Of a stretch of 64,000 nt of DNA, positions 53,774 to 64,000 are shown piece by piece (within the stretch, counting starts at the first letter, position 1; each line of letters starts with the position of its first letter). Below the pieces are notes generated by a model. The model was not told the DNA's origin. It searched no databases and saw only the letters and a list, made by a program, of their open reading frames with translations. Position numbers and translations under genes: made by a program. This DNA comes from Xanthomonas campestris pv. badrii (lineage in GTDB: Bacteria; Pseudomonadota; Gammaproteobacteria; Xanthomonadales; Xanthomonadaceae), in assembly GCF_012848175.1 (NCBI RefSeq), contig NZ_CP051651.1, forward strand, positions 2,356,001-2,420,000, given 5' to 3'.

Positions 53774-54127
53774 TCAGCTGGCCGACTTCAGCGTGCCCTT
53801 GGGCAGCACATGACCCACGGCGCTGCGCTGCACGCGGATACGGACGTTGTCGGCCACTTCCACGGTGATGAAGTTGTCGCCGATATCGGTGATCACGCCC
53901 GCCACGCCGCCAGAGGTGATGACTTCATCGCCACGGGCCAGCTTGTCAAGCAGTGCCTTGTGCTCCTTCTGACGCTTCATCTGCGGGCGGATCATCAGGA
54001 AGTACATGACCGCAATCAGGATGATGGGCAGCGCGAAGGTGGACAGGCCGCCCACCGAGCCGGGTGCCGCTGCGCCGCCGGCAGCCTGTGCCTGGGCAGC
54101 GGGGATCAGGAAATCGAGCAAATTCAT
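53774..54127 (-). CDS. yajC: Sec translocon accessory protein YajC
   Basis: A 117-residue single-span membrane protein. The helix is STFALPIILIAVMYFLMIRP. The conserved PQMKRQKEHKALLDKLARGD and ITSGGVAGVI segments of YajC follow. It lies between tgt and secD in the standard order and joins the SecDF complex. Confidence 0.95.
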   Translation of the reverse strand: MNLLDFLIPAAQAQAAGGAAAPGSVGGLSTFALPIILIAVMYFLMIRPQMKRQKEHKALLDKLARGDEVITSGGVAGVITDIGDNFITVEVADNVRIRVQRSAVGHVLPKGTLKSAS

Positions 54128-54259
54128 TCAGTGCATCCTAGTTTGGTGCCAGCGCGCCCACGGGCACGCTCGCTATTCAGGTACCGCCAAGGCGGAACAG
54201 CCGGGAATTATGCCATGCGGGTTCCACCCCGTCCGCGCCAGGGGCACGGACGGCAGGGC

Positions 54260-55486
<1,227 letters not shown>

Positions 55487-55511
<25 letters not shown>

Positions 55512-56557
55512 GATTCCCTGCCCCACAACAACATCGCATCGCCGTACGAAAAGAAGCGATAGCGCTGGGCAATGGCGTGGGCGTAGGCGGCGAAGATGCG
55601 CTCGCGGCCGGCGAAGGCCGAGACCATCATCAGCAAGGTACTTTCGGGCAGGTGGAAGTTGGTGACCATCGCGTCGACGCTGCGGATGCGGTAGCCGGGC
55701 AGGATGAAGATCTGGGTTTCGCCGGCGAACGGCTGCAGTTCGCCCTCGGGCGCGGCGTCGGTGGTGCGCCAGGCGCTTTCCAGCGAGCGTACGACCGTGG
55801 TGCCCACCGCGATCACGCGGCCGCCGCGCGCACGGGTGCGGCGCACCTGCTCCACCAGTGCCGCGCCCACGTTGAGCCATTCGGTGTGCATCACGTGCTG
55901 GTCCAGCCTGTCCACGCGCACCGGCTGGAAGGTGCCGGCGCCCACATGCAGGGTAACGTGCCCGAACTCCACCCCGCGCTCGCGCAGGCGCGCCAGCAGG
56001 GCCTGGTCGAAATGCAGGCCGGCGGTGGGCGCGGCGACCGCGCCGACTTCACGGGCGAACACGGTCTGGTAGCGCTCGCGATCCTCCACCCCCGGCTCGC
56101 GGCGGATATACGGCGGCAGCGGCAGGCGACCGGCCTCGGGCAACCACTGCTGCAACGGCGCCGGAATGTCGAACCGCAGCAGGTAGAACTCGCCATCGCG
56201 GCCTAGCACCTCGGCCTGGCCGCCGGCATCCAGCGCGATCAGGCTGCCGGCCTTGGGCGACTTGCTGGCGCCGATCTGCACCCGCGCCTCGCGTTCGCCC
56301 AGCAGCCGCTCGATCAGGATTTCCACCCGCCCGCCACTGGCCTTCTGTCCGAACAACCGCGCCGGAATGACCCGGGTGTCGTTGAAGATCAGCAGGTCAC
56401 CGGGCTGCAGCAGCTCCGGCAGATCGCGCACCTGGCGGTCGCTGAAGGCCGCCGGCTCCGGCGGCACCACCAGCAGCCGGCTGGCCGCCCGCTCGGCCAG
56501 CGGCGCCTGGGCGATCAGTTCGTCGGGCAGGTTGTAATGGAAATCGGACTTCTTCAA
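55487..56557 (-). CDS. queA: S-adenosylmethionine:tRNA ribosyltransferase-isomerase
   Basis: A 356-residue enzyme that builds epoxyqueuosine on preQ1-modified tRNA using the ribosyl part of AdoMet. The N-terminus MKKSDFHYNLPDELIAQAPL and the FNDTRVIPARLFGQK and GAVAAPTAGLHFDQ blocks are family hallmarks. The usual C-terminus is FFSYGDAMLLW. Here it is followed by GRESGIGNGES, translated from a 22-bp repeat arm, so the end was altered by repeat insertion. The enzyme is expected to be functional. It precedes tgt in the same direction. Confidence 0.94.
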
Positions 56558-56610
56558 GGCGGGGCGGTACAGCGGTTTGGGGGCACTAGTTTAGCGGGAC
56601 ATGCTGAGGA

Positions 56611-56747
56611 CATCCTTCTCCCATCGGGAGAAGGTGGCGCGCAGCGCCGGATGAGGGTGCGGGCGAAGCACTATTGGCGTTCGAGCACACGTGGGCTTCG
56701 CCCCGTACCCTCACCCCAACCCCTCTCCCAGGGGGAGAGGGGCTTTG
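56611..56747. repeat. Two-module palindromic intergenic repeat (copy 2)
   Basis: It contains the same two modules as 11175-11292 in the opposite order. First comes ccttctcccatcgggagaag with gtggcgcgcagcgccggatg and agggt. Then comes a 50-base spacer, then accctcaccccaacccctct with cccagggggagaggggc and tttgc. Both modules are hairpins. It fills the gap between queA and the Lrp-type gene. Confidence 0.75.
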
Positions 56748-56766
56748 CTAGCTCCCGATTCCCGAT

Positions 56767-57198
56767 TCACCGCTCGAACTTGGTGGACAAAATGATCGAA
56801 CTGGTCGTGCGCTCCACGCCGTCGATGGCGCCGATGGCGTCGGTGAGCACGTCCATCTCGTTGACGCCGCCCACCACGCCCAGGGCGATCAGGTCGTAGG
56901 CGCCGCTGACCGAATGCAGCAGGCGTACCTCGGGAATGTCGCGCAGCGCCTTGACCACCGCCGGCATCTTCTTCGGCAGGACGGTGATCAGGATATGCGC
57001 GCGGATGCGGCCCTGGTCGTAGGCGTCGTGGGTGCGCACGGTGTAGCCGCTGATCACGCCGTCGCGCTCGAGTTTTTCGATGCGGCTCTGCACGGTGGTG
57101 CGTGAGAGGCCGAGCCGGCGCGCGATCTGTGCGGTGGAGGCGCGGGCGTCCTCGCGCAGCAGCGACAACAGGCGCTCGTCGGAAGGGGTGACTTTCAC
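56767..57198 (-). CDS. Lrp/AsnC-family transcriptional regulator
   Basis: 143 residues. The N-terminal winged helix-turn-helix (DERLLSLLREDARASTAQIA, then RRLGLSRTTVQSRIEKLERD) is followed by a RAM ligand-binding domain (about 70-140, with VRLLHSVSGAYDLIALGVVG). Members sense amino acids. It is divergent from a class III aminotransferase across 121 bases, so it most likely controls that gene in response to its amino-acid substrate. The adjacency is strong context, the ligand unknown. Confidence 0.88.
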   Translation of the reverse strand: MKVTPSDERLLSLLREDARASTAQIARRLGLSRTTVQSRIEKLERDGVISGYTVRTHDAYDQGRIRAHILITVLPKKMPAVVKALRDIPEVRLLHSVSGAYDLIALGVVGGVNEMDVLTDAIGAIDGVERTTSSIILSTKFER

Positions 57199-57319
57199 TT
57201 TTGTCCAGGCGTTTCGGCGAATCGACGAAAATAGCGCACATCTCGTCGGAATTCACGCTGCCAACTGCCGATCTCCTGCCGATAATAGAGAGACACCGCC
57301 ACCTTGCTGGAGATGCGCC

Positions 57320-58816
57320 ATGTCTGTCCTTGCCCCGCTCGCCCCGCTGCGTGCCCATGCCGGCCGCCGCCTGACCGATGGCCTGGACGATGCCGCCATC
57401 ACGCGCCTGGCCGGCAGCCACCCGGAGCTGGCACAGGCCATCGCCGCTGCCGCTGCCGAGTACGCCCAGGTGCGTGACGAGGCTGGCGACCTGCTCGACC
57501 TGGACGAACAGGCGCAGATCGCTGCCGTGCAGGACGGTTTCATCAACTTCTACGCCGACGATGCGGTCACGCCCTACGTGGCACTGGCCGCGCGCGGGCC
57601 GTGGGTGGTCACGCTCAAGGGCGCGGTGCTGTACGACGCCGGCGGCTACGGCATGCTGGGCTTCGGCCACACGCCGGCGCCGGTGCTGGAGGCCATGGCG
57701 CGCCCGCAGGTGATGGCCAATGTGATGACGCCCAGCCTGGCGCAGCGACGGCTCGACCGCGCCCTGCGCGCCGAGATCGGCCATACCCGTGGCGGCTGCC
57801 CGTTCGCACGCTTCATGTGCCTCAACTCCGGGTCCGAGGCCGTGGGCCTGGCCGCGCGTATCGTCGATACCAACGCCAAGCTGCATACCGACCCGGGTGC
57901 ACGCCATGCCGGCGCCAGCATCAAGCGGCTGGTGGTCAAGGGCAGCTTCCACGGCCGTACCGACCGCCCCGGGCTGTATTCCGATTCCAGCCGCAAGACC
58001 TACACCAAGTACCTGGCCAGCTATCGCGACGAGGATTCGGTCATTGCGATTGCCCCGTACGATGTGGCCGCCCTGCAGCGCGCCTTCGACGAGGCCGCAC
58101 GCAATCACTGGTTCATCGAGGCGGTCTTCCTGGAGCCGGTGATGGGCGAAGGCGACCCTGGCCGTGCACTGCCGGCCGAGTTCTATGCCGCCGCGCGGGC
58201 GCTGACCCGCACCCATGGCAGCCTGTTGCTGGTGGACTCCATCCAGGCCGGGTTGCGCGCGCATGGCGTGCTGTCGGTCGTGGACTACCCCGGCTTCGAA
58301 CAGCTGGACCCACCGGACCTGGAGACCTATTCCAAGGCGCTCAACGCGGCGCAATATCCGCTGTCGGTACTGGCCGTCACCGAGCATGCCGCGCAGGTGT
58401 ACCGCAAGGGCACCTACGGCAACACCATGACCACCAACCCGCGCGCGCTCGATGTGGCCTGCGCCACCCTGGCGTTGTTCACCCCGGAGGTGCGCAACAA
58501 CATCCGCGTGCGCGGCGCGCAGGCGATCGCCAAGCTGGAAGCGCTGCGCGCGGAACTGGGCGGGCCGATCACCAAGGTGCAGGGCACCGGCTTGCTGTTC
58601 TCCTGCGAGCTGGCCCCGCAGTTCAAATGCTACGGCGCCGGCTCCACCGAGGAGTGGCTGCGCAAGCGTGGCGTCAATGTGATCCACGGCGGCGAAAATT
58701 CGCTGCGCTTCACCCCGCACTTTGCGATGGACGAAGACGAGCTGGACCTGCTGGTCGGCCTGATCGCACGCGCTCTGAAGGAAGGCCCGCGCCAGGCACA
58801 GGCCGAGGCGGCCTGA
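57320..58816 (+). CDS. Class III PLP-dependent aminotransferase, possibly lysine 6-aminotransferase-like
   Basis: 498 residues, longer than most class III transaminases because of an N-terminal helical part (1-75). The cofactor loop is CLNSGSEAVGLAARI, VDSIQAGLRAHG replaces the usual DEVxxGxGR, and the Schiff-base lysine is K339 in TYSKALNAAQ. The substitution of the DEV motif by VDS and of the Lys-Ala segment sets it apart from omega-transaminases. This suggests a distinct branch, such as lysine or diamine transaminases. GGAG lies 7-8 bases before the ATG. It is divergent from an Lrp-type regulator that probably controls it. Substrate unknown. Confidence 0.75.
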   Translation: MSVLAPLAPLRAHAGRRLTDGLDDAAITRLAGSHPELAQAIAAAAAEYAQVRDEAGDLLDLDEQAQIAAVQDGFINFYADDAVTPYVALAARGPWVVTLKGAVLYDAGGYGMLGFGHTPAPVLEAMARPQVMANVMTPSLAQRRLDRALRAEIGHTRGGCPFARFMCLNSGSEAVGLAARIVDTNAKLHTDPGARHAGASIKRLVVKGSFHGRTDRPGLYSDSSRKTYTKYLASYRDEDSVIAIAPYDVAALQRAFDEAARNHWFIEAVFLEPVMGEGDPGRALPAEFYAAARALTRTHGSLLLVDSIQAGLRAHGVLSVVDYPGFEQLDPPDLETYSKALNAAQYPLSVLAVTEHAAQVYRKGTYGNTMTTNPRALDVACATLALFTPEVRNNIRVRGAQAIAKLEALRAELGGPITKVQGTGLLFSCELAPQFKCYGAGSTEEWLRKRGVNVIHGGENSLRFTPHFAMDEDELDLLVGLIARALKEGPRQAQAEAA

Positions 58817-59159
58817 GCCGTCACTCACGTCTCGACTGCCTAAGTGCAGTCGGGGCGTCTGCCCGACGCGCGTCCGAAGCAAGGCGGCCCGAGCGCAGGG
58901 CATGGTCTGCCTACCGTTGGCAGCCTGCAGGACGCCAAGGTCTTTGAGCGCGGCGCACTCCTGCAACGTCAAGCAGCAAAGCGAAGCTGAAACGGCTCGA
59001 TCAAGCTGGTCTGCATGAATCGCAGCTGGTCGGCATGCACTTGGCAGCCCGGCGAGCAACGTCGATGGCGCGGGCCGGCAAGCAACCACGCTGCCGGCCG
59101 GCCGAAACATTCGGCAGGCTCGGCAAACCGCACCCGCATCCTGGCCTCCTATCCGCCGA
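58817..59159. other. 343-bp intergenic region between convergent genes
   Basis: No gene is supported. A 7-bp stem-loop (cgactgc / gcagtcg, 58833-58852) lies 17 bases after the aminotransferase stop and may aid termination, though no T run follows. Nothing else was recognised. Confidence 0.5.
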
Positions 59160-59867
59160 TCAGATCGGTACAGCGCTCAACTTGCGCCGCAGGTAGTTGG
59201 TCATCGCACGACGCGGCGACTTGCCGCGCCAGGACGCCCAGCACAGGTGCGAGCCCACCGCGAGCGCACCGCCGCGATGGCCCAGTCCAAGCCAGGTGCG
59301 GTCCGGATGAAACGCATCGCGCGGTGGAAAGGCAATGCCGGCAAACTGCTGCTGGTGCGCGTTGTAGAAACGCGTCAGCCCGCGCGGGCCGGAGATCATC
59401 GGGATCTGCCGGTGGTCTTCCAGCGTCTCGGGCGCATGCAGCGCGAAGATATGCTCGATGAAGGCACGCCAGAACGGGTGGCCGGCCTCGGAACCGAACA
59501 CGGCATTGCCGATCTTGAACTCCTCGGTGCCTGGCGCGCCCTCTTCCACCGGCAAGACGCAGTGCTGCATCAGCAGATCGTTGCCCAGCGCGCGCAGCAG
59601 CTTGTAGTCGGTATCGAAGTAAAAGCCGCCATGCGCGTGCATGTAGGCGCAACGCGCGATGTCGGCCTTCATGACGCCGAAGCGGATCTGCTCGTAGCGC
59701 TGCGCAAGCTCTGGAAACGCACGGCGCATCAATTCGGAATTATCGGCATCGTCCCAGACGTAACAGGTCCAGTCGGGCAGCAGACGTTGCAGTCGGGCAC
59801 ACACCCTGCGCTCTTCCCACAACAGCTGTTTGGTGGGTGCGGTCAGATGAAACACATGGGGAATCAT
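59160..59867 (-). CDS. Glycosyltransferase with DXD sugar-binding motif (GT32-like)
   Basis: A 235-residue soluble protein. The beginning MIPHVFHLTAPTKQLLWEER and YVWDDADNSELMRRAFPELA, then FGVMKADIARCAYMHAHGGF with YFDTDYKLL containing the DXD nucleotide-sugar motif (DTD), are typical of the OCH1/GT32-type fold. It likely transfers a hexose to a polysaccharide or lipid acceptor. The ATG at 59867 is chosen; a GTG 21 codons upstream is possible, but the added residues are Ala/Pro-rich and lack homology. It stands alone, so the acceptor cannot be inferred. Confidence 0.72.
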   Translation of the reverse strand: MIPHVFHLTAPTKQLLWEERRVCARLQRLLPDWTCYVWDDADNSELMRRAFPELAQRYEQIRFGVMKADIARCAYMHAHGGFYFDTDYKLLRALGNDLLMQHCVLPVEEGAPGTEEFKIGNAVFGSEAGHPFWRAFIEHIFALHAPETLEDHRQIPMISGPRGLTRFYNAHQQQFAGIAFPPRDAFHPDRTWLGLGHRGGALAVGSHLCWASWRGKSPRRAMTNYLRRKLSAVPI

Positions 59868-60111
59868 GGGAATACGGCTCAGTGGTCGGGGAGGCACCAG
59901 AACCCCAGCCGCAGCAGCCGCATCGAACACGCAACCCGCTTGAGGCTCTGGCTAAACGCACCGTAGCCTCGCCATCAATGTGACATAACACACGGTTTTG
60001 AATGAGGAACCCATGCCCCATCAACAAAAACGATGCATGGCAGAAGTTGGCACATGTGGCACACATTGCACGGCGCCTGTCATCGCCGTGCCTTCGCCGT
60101 GACATCAGGCA

Positions 60112-61491
60112 TCACTCCCAACAGCGATCCGCACGCCCCTTGAGCGTGGCATTGCGCGGACAATCGCGCGGCGCGATGCGCCCCTGTTCGTGTTCGATCA
60201 GTCGCTTGGTGCCAGTGGCATCGCGCCGCAGTTCGAAGGCGTCGTACAGGCGGCCGGTGGCGGTACGCGATTCGTAGCCCAGGTGCTGGTCGTCGATGCG
60301 CAATACCTGATACAGCTGGGTGTCTTCGCCCACCGGGCGCATGGTCTCGCGGGCCATGTCCGAGAGCCGGTATTGCTTGGGCCCGGCGACCGACACCACG
60401 AACACCGGCGTGGCCTGCCCGGCCTGGTCGCCGCGCCGACCATAGGTGTGGTCGTGCCCTTGCAGCACCAGATCCACCTTATGGCGACGGATCACCGGCA
60501 ACACCTGCTCCACCAGCTTTTCGTTCTCGCGGTCGGCGCGCGGCGAAAAGAATGGCTGGTGGATCAGCACGATCGACCACGGGTGCGGATTGTCGGCCAG
60601 CACCTTGTCCAGCCATTGCGCCTGCGCCGGGCCGGTGCCCAGGTCCAGCGCCGAGGTGCCGTCCAGCACGGCGATGCGCACGCCCTGGTAGTCGAACCAA
60701 TAACTGGTGCGCGCGGTGGCCGACGGCCCGTTGCGTGGCAGTGCGAACGTCACCGGCCAATGGCTGCCCAGCGTGCGGGTGGCCTGCGGGGTGTCTTCGC
60801 CTTCTTCGTGATACTCGTGATTGCCCGGTGCCGGCGCCACTGCGGTGCCTTCCAGCAGCCAGCGCCCGGCTTCGAACCACTCCGCCCATTCGTTGTCGTC
60901 CTGGCCGTCCTTGCCGCTGACCAGATCGCCCGCAAACAGCGCAAGACGCGCATCCGGCGCCGAGCGCCAGGCCTGGCGGATCACCCGCGAGACCAGGCTC
61001 AGATTCTTGTTCTGGGTGTCGCCGAAATACAGCAGCGTCAGCGGTGCCTGCGCCGTGGCGGCGGTGCGAAAGTGATTCCATGCGCCCCAGGTGTCGTGCC
61101 CCTGCACGCGGTAGGCGTACACGGTGTCGGGCTGCAAGCCGTCGATATCGGCACGATGGTGATGCGAGCTGCCGTTTTCGCTGCTCAGCGTGGCGGTGCT
61201 GGCGCGGATGCGCCGCGGCGTACCAACATCGGGCGAATCGCCGGCGATCACCAGCTCCAGCCACGGCTGATCGACGCTGGTATCGGTGCGCCAGGCCACC
61301 GCAAAACCGGTGGCCGCGTCCTGTGCGGGCGTGGCGACGATCCGGTCCGGGAAGCCATCGGCCACATAGTGGGTGGAACCGGCCGGCACCTGGGTATTGG
61401 GTTCGGCGGTGCGCTCGGCGGCCAGTGCCGGGGCAGCGGCCAGTGCACATGCGCAGAGTGCCGCGTACAGCGCGGTGCGGACGGCGGTCAC
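60112..61491 (-). CDS. Secreted metallophosphoesterase, purple acid phosphatase-like
   Basis: 459 residues with a signal peptide (MTAVRTALYAALCACALAAA, ending ALAAE). Residues of about 40-150 form a fibronectin-III-like domain, as in purple acid phosphatases (GLQPDTVYAYRVQGHDTWGA). The binuclear-metal site is read from FGDTQ, AGDLVSGKDG, PAPGNHEYH, VLIHQPFFSP and LVLQGHDHTYGRRG, all complete. It should release phosphate from organic esters in the periplasm or outside. The GTG start overlaps the phytase stop by four bases and is preceded by AAGGAG. The frame is open far upstream, but that part is antisense to nothing else and lies out of frame of the phytase. Confidence 0.87.
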   Translation of the reverse strand: MTAVRTALYAALCACALAAAPALAAERTAEPNTQVPAGSTHYVADGFPDRIVATPAQDAATGFAVAWRTDTSVDQPWLELVIAGDSPDVGTPRRIRASTATLSSENGSSHHHRADIDGLQPDTVYAYRVQGHDTWGAWNHFRTAATAQAPLTLLYFGDTQNKNLSLVSRVIRQAWRSAPDARLALFAGDLVSGKDGQDDNEWAEWFEAGRWLLEGTAVAPAPGNHEYHEEGEDTPQATRTLGSHWPVTFALPRNGPSATARTSYWFDYQGVRIAVLDGTSALDLGTGPAQAQWLDKVLADNPHPWSIVLIHQPFFSPRADRENEKLVEQVLPVIRRHKVDLVLQGHDHTYGRRGDQAGQATPVFVVSVAGPKQYRLSDMARETMRPVGEDTQLYQVLRIDDQHLGYESRTATGRLYDAFELRRDATGTKRLIEHEQGRIAPRDCPRNATLKGRADRCWE

Positions 61492-62606
61492 TGCGCGCAC
61501 TCCTTCAAGCGCAGGGTGCGTGCGATGTCGCGCCAGTCGAACGCGGCCACGGCCTGGTCGTCGTGCAGCGCATAGAACACGCCGCCGGGGAAGCGCGCAT
61601 CGCCGCGCTGGTCCAGCCACACGCCATCGGTATTGGCGGTGACGCGGCCAGCGAAGGCGCCCACATGCATCAGTGTCTTGCGATCGAACACCTGGAACAC
61701 GCTGCGGTCCTTGAACTGGTCGGTGGCGATCCAGTAGCCGCTGCCATCGGCGCACTGCAGCAGGGTCAAGCCCTCGGCCTGCGCCTTGAACAGCCCGGTG
61801 CCGACGTCGCGCCCGCGGTAGCGCCCGTCCATGCCGTACTCGCGCAACTGCGTGCCCACCGCTACATCTTCTTCGGCGATCAGCAGCCGCGCATTGGCCT
61901 CGTCGCCGAAGACCGACTCGGCGATGCGCACCGCACCTGCTTCGGTGGTGTCGCCAAAGCTCTGCGTCAGCCGCGCCTGCCAGCCCTGCCCTGCCGCATC
62001 CAACTGATAACGACGGAAGCGCTGGCCCAGCTCGGCCAGCGGCGGCGGCTGGTCCTTGTTGGCCGGCGACATGTAGTTGTCGCTGACCACCACCTCGTAG
62101 CCGCCAGCATGCTTGCGCACCCACAGGCCATACGGTTCGCGCAAGTCGTCCTGGCCGAACGCGGTCAGCGGCTTGAACTCCGGCAGCGAGAACACCTGCA
62201 CGCGGCGGTTGTCGCGCTCCACCACGAACAGCAGGTCATCGACCACCGAAATCCCGTTGGGGCGATCCAGCTTGCCCAGTGCCTTGCCCTTGCCGCCGAC
62301 CACCCGCAGGCGCTTGCCGCTGTCGCCATCGAACACCACCAGCGCGTGCGTGGCCTTGGCGGTGGCGATCACCCAGCGGCTGCCATCGGGCGCGGCCCAG
62401 CTGGCCGGCGAATCCAGGTTGTCCGCCGGCGTCAGCGCGGTGACGAAGGCTTCCGGCACGATTTCATGCGCCACCTTCGCCTCGCTGAGCAGCGGGTCCT
62501 GCAGCAGTGCTTCGTCGGCCTCGCGATCGACGCGGTTGCTGGCGCAACTGGTCAATGCCAACGCAGCGGCCAGCAGCGAGGTGTATCGCATCACGTGCGC
62601 GCCCAT
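61488..62606 (-). CDS. Beta-propeller phytase-like lipoprotein
   Basis: 372 residues. A lipoprotein signal ends in ALTSC, so it is anchored to a membrane. The rest is a beta-propeller with phytase-family features: DSPASWAAPDGSRWVIATAK near the start, LDRPNGISVVDDLLFVVERD, and LFKAQAEGLTLLQCADGSGY with WIATDQ. Such enzymes release phosphate from phytate with calcium. The start overlaps the TonB-receptor stop by one base (TGATG); an ATG five codons downstream is also possible. It is flanked by receptor and phosphatase genes, which fits a phosphate-scavenging unit. Function is inferred from family. Confidence 0.78.
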   Translation of the reverse strand: MGAHVMRYTSLLAAALALTSCASNRVDREADEALLQDPLLSEAKVAHEIVPEAFVTALTPADNLDSPASWAAPDGSRWVIATAKATHALVVFDGDSGKRLRVVGGKGKALGKLDRPNGISVVDDLLFVVERDNRRVQVFSLPEFKPLTAFGQDDLREPYGLWVRKHAGGYEVVVSDNYMSPANKDQPPPLAELGQRFRRYQLDAAGQGWQARLTQSFGDTTEAGAVRIAESVFGDEANARLLIAEEDVAVGTQLREYGMDGRYRGRDVGTGLFKAQAEGLTLLQCADGSGYWIATDQFKDRSVFQVFDRKTLMHVGAFAGRVTANTDGVWLDQRGDARFPGGVFYALHDDQAVAAFDWRDIARTLRLKECAQ

Positions 62607-64000
62607 CACAGCGCCACCTTCAGGCCCAGCGCATAGGTGCGGCCGTATTCCTCGTTCTGCAGCGTGCGCGAAGGCACGCCCTGGTACAGCTCCAATGGCT
62701 CATCCAGCAGGTTCTGCGCCTCCAGGTACAGGCTGATGTGGCGGTTGAACTGGTAACTCATGCTGAAGTCCATCTGGGTGTGCGGGGCGACATAGATATC
62801 GTAAGCGCGGCTCTGGCCGATGGTGTCCAGGTACTCGCTGCGGTACACCGCCGCCACGCGCGCACTGAAACCGTATTTCTCATAGCCCAGGTGGCCGCTG
62901 TAGATGCGCTTGGACGAGCGCGGCAGCATGAAGTCGTCGCCGGCGCGATTGCCCAGGCCCGGGTCGAAGTCGCTGTCCAGCGCCGTGGCGCTGGCGCCGA
63001 CCAGCAAGCCGTTCCAGCCTTCGGGCAGGAAATCCAGCGTCTGCTGCCAGTTGAATTCGGCACCGCGCACCTTGGCGGTGTCGCCGTTGATCGAGCGGGT
63101 GACCTGCAGACCCGGGAATTCGGCATCGGTGGTGCTGATGGTCTGCACGATGTAGTCGTCGATCGACTTGTGGAACACGCCCAGCGAGATCAGGCCGGTG
63201 CTGCCGATGTATTTCTCGAACGACAGGTCCAGGTTGGTGGAGCGGTACGGATCGAGATCGGGGTTGCCGATGCTCACCACCTCATCGCCACGGTTGATGC
63301 TGACGCGCGGCGACACATCGCCGAACGACGGGCGCGACAGCGTCTTGTTCGCTGCAAAGCGCAGCACCCAGTCGTTGCCACTGTCGTAGCGCAGGTGCAG
63401 GCCGGGCAGCACATTGGTGTAACTGCTGGACGCCTCGCGCGGGGTCACCGTGGCGGTACGGCCGTCTTCGGCCACGTCCACCTGGTTGCCGGTGGCGTTG
63501 AACTGGGTGTTTTCCACGCGCACGCCGGCAATCATGCGCAGCGCGCCGATATCCCAGGTGCCCATCGCATAGGTCGCGAAGACATCTTCCGTGGCTTTGT
63601 AATCGTCTTGCAGCGAGGTCTGCAGATTGCCGCCCACATCCTGCGGGCGTGCGCTGTACAGATTGCCCGAGGTGTTCCAGTAACGGCGCATGGCGGCGGA
63701 GCTGATGCTCTCGCCCAGCGTGCCGCCACGGTGCTCCGGTGCGGCGGTGGTCCAGCCGCTCAGGTCGATGGCCGGGCCACGCCGCAGCTCGCTTTCGTCC
63801 ACGTCGACATCGCGCTCGCGCCAGCGGCCGAGCACGCCCATCTTCAGGCTGGAATGCTCGCCATCGAAGCGCACGTTGATCTGCGCGCTGTGCTCGCTGT
63901 CGTCCACCTGCTTGGGCGCCACCACGAAGCGGTCGAACACGAAGTCCTGGTTGCTCTGCCAGCCGTTATCGGAGAACCCCAGGCGCGGAATGCCCCTGCG
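62606..64000 (-). CDS. TonB-dependent outer-membrane receptor, C-terminal part (5' end outside window)
   Basis: About 465 residues of the beta-barrel half of a TonB-dependent receptor. Strands alternate through QINVRFDGEHSSLKMGVLGR, MIAGVRVENTQFNATG, and LPGLHLRYDSGNDWVLRFAA with NKTLSRPSFGDVSPR. It ends in a strand with the normal aliphatic C-terminus (GRTYALGLKVAL). The NPDLDPYRSTNLDLSFEKY motif is standard for the family. The plug and signal lie beyond the window. It is upstream of and overlaps the phytase gene, which suggests it imports the product of phytase or phosphatase action. Confidence 0.9.
   Translation of the reverse strand, partial: RRGIPRLGFSDNGWQSNQDFVFDRFVVAPKQVDDSEHSAQINVRFDGEHSSLKMGVLGRWRERDVDVDESELRRGPAIDLSGWTTAAPEHRGGTLGESISSAAMRRYWNTSGNLYSARPQDVGGNLQTSLQDDYKATEDVFATYAMGTWDIGALRMIAGVRVENTQFNATGNQVDVAEDGRTATVTPREASSSYTNVLPGLHLRYDSGNDWVLRFAANKTLSRPSFGDVSPRVSINRGDEVVSIGNPDLDPYRSTNLDLSFEKYIGSTGLISLGVFHKSIDDYIVQTISTTDAEFPGLQVTRSINGDTAKVRGAEFNWQQTLDFLPEGWNGLLVGASATALDSDFDPGLGNRAGDDFMLPRSSKRIYSGHLGYEKYGFSARVAAVYRSEYLDTIGQSRAYDIYVAPHTQMDFSMSYQFNRHISLYLEAQNLLDEPLELYQGVPSRTLQNEEYGRTYALGLKVAL

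Noticed and set aside
60112..62124. The phosphatase frame extended to 670 residues
   Set aside because: The upstream part overlaps the phytase gene in another frame and is not protein-like. A GTG with AAGGAG at 61491 followed by a signal peptide gives the natural start.

Overview
The window looks like a Xanthomonas chromosome. It is GC-rich throughout. It carries a fruBKA operon with a divergent LacI-type regulator and an OprB porin, the queA-tgt-yajC-secD-secF cluster, a 180-kDa-class NAD-glutamate dehydrogenase, a TonB receptor/phytase/phosphatase locus, and small palindromic intergenic repeats of the kind scattered through xanthomonad genomes. The genus is inferred from gene content and protein style; no database was searched.

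Layout. 1-13007: conserved chromosome (OFA-type MFS transporter, omega-amino-acid transaminase, ParB-like protein, DUF445 membrane protein, a very large CHASE/PAS hybrid histidine kinase followed by a REC-HD-GYP protein, DHA2 MFS pump). 13021-23730: accessory island, nearly all on the minus strand. It holds a chemotaxis-receptor fragment, a membrane-protein gene split by an IS3-family element, and a stack of AHH-nuclease toxin genes alternating with Imm11-like immunity genes. One toxin is full length, one has lost its C-terminal half, and one is reduced to a nuclease domain with its histidine pair mutated. 24152-43119: conserved chromosome (glutamate dehydrogenase, TetR-AcrA-AcrB efflux operon, two long palindromic repeats, fruR // fruB-fruK-fruA-porin).

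43200-50358: a decayed chromosomal integron. The integrase pseudogene (plus strand) has an in-frame stop and frameshifts. Three cassettes on the minus strand are separated by attC sites: an unknown 111-aa protein, a two-gene restriction-modification cassette with an ApaLI-like nuclease, and a cassette wrecked by three nested insertion sequences (an IS5-family element carrying an IS4-family and an IS3-family element). The IS3-family copy appears identical to the one in the toxin island, 32 kb away in the same orientation. 50458-64000: conserved chromosome (secF, secD, yajC, tgt, queA, Lrp-type regulator // class III aminotransferase, glycosyltransferase, then phosphatase, phytase and the C-terminal part of a TonB receptor).

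How the parts work together. The fru genes form one fructose uptake and phosphorylation unit with palindromic operators in the fruR-fruB interval. TetR, AcrA and AcrB form a multidrug efflux operon. queA and tgt make queuosine in tRNA, and yajC-secD-secF serve the Sec translocon. The TonB receptor, phytase and phosphatase genes overlap end to end and look like a phosphate-scavenging unit. The most interesting region is the toxin stack. It has N-terminal nuclease domains, immunity genes placed upstream, and long near-identical middle repeats that could let the locus swap nuclease heads by recombination.
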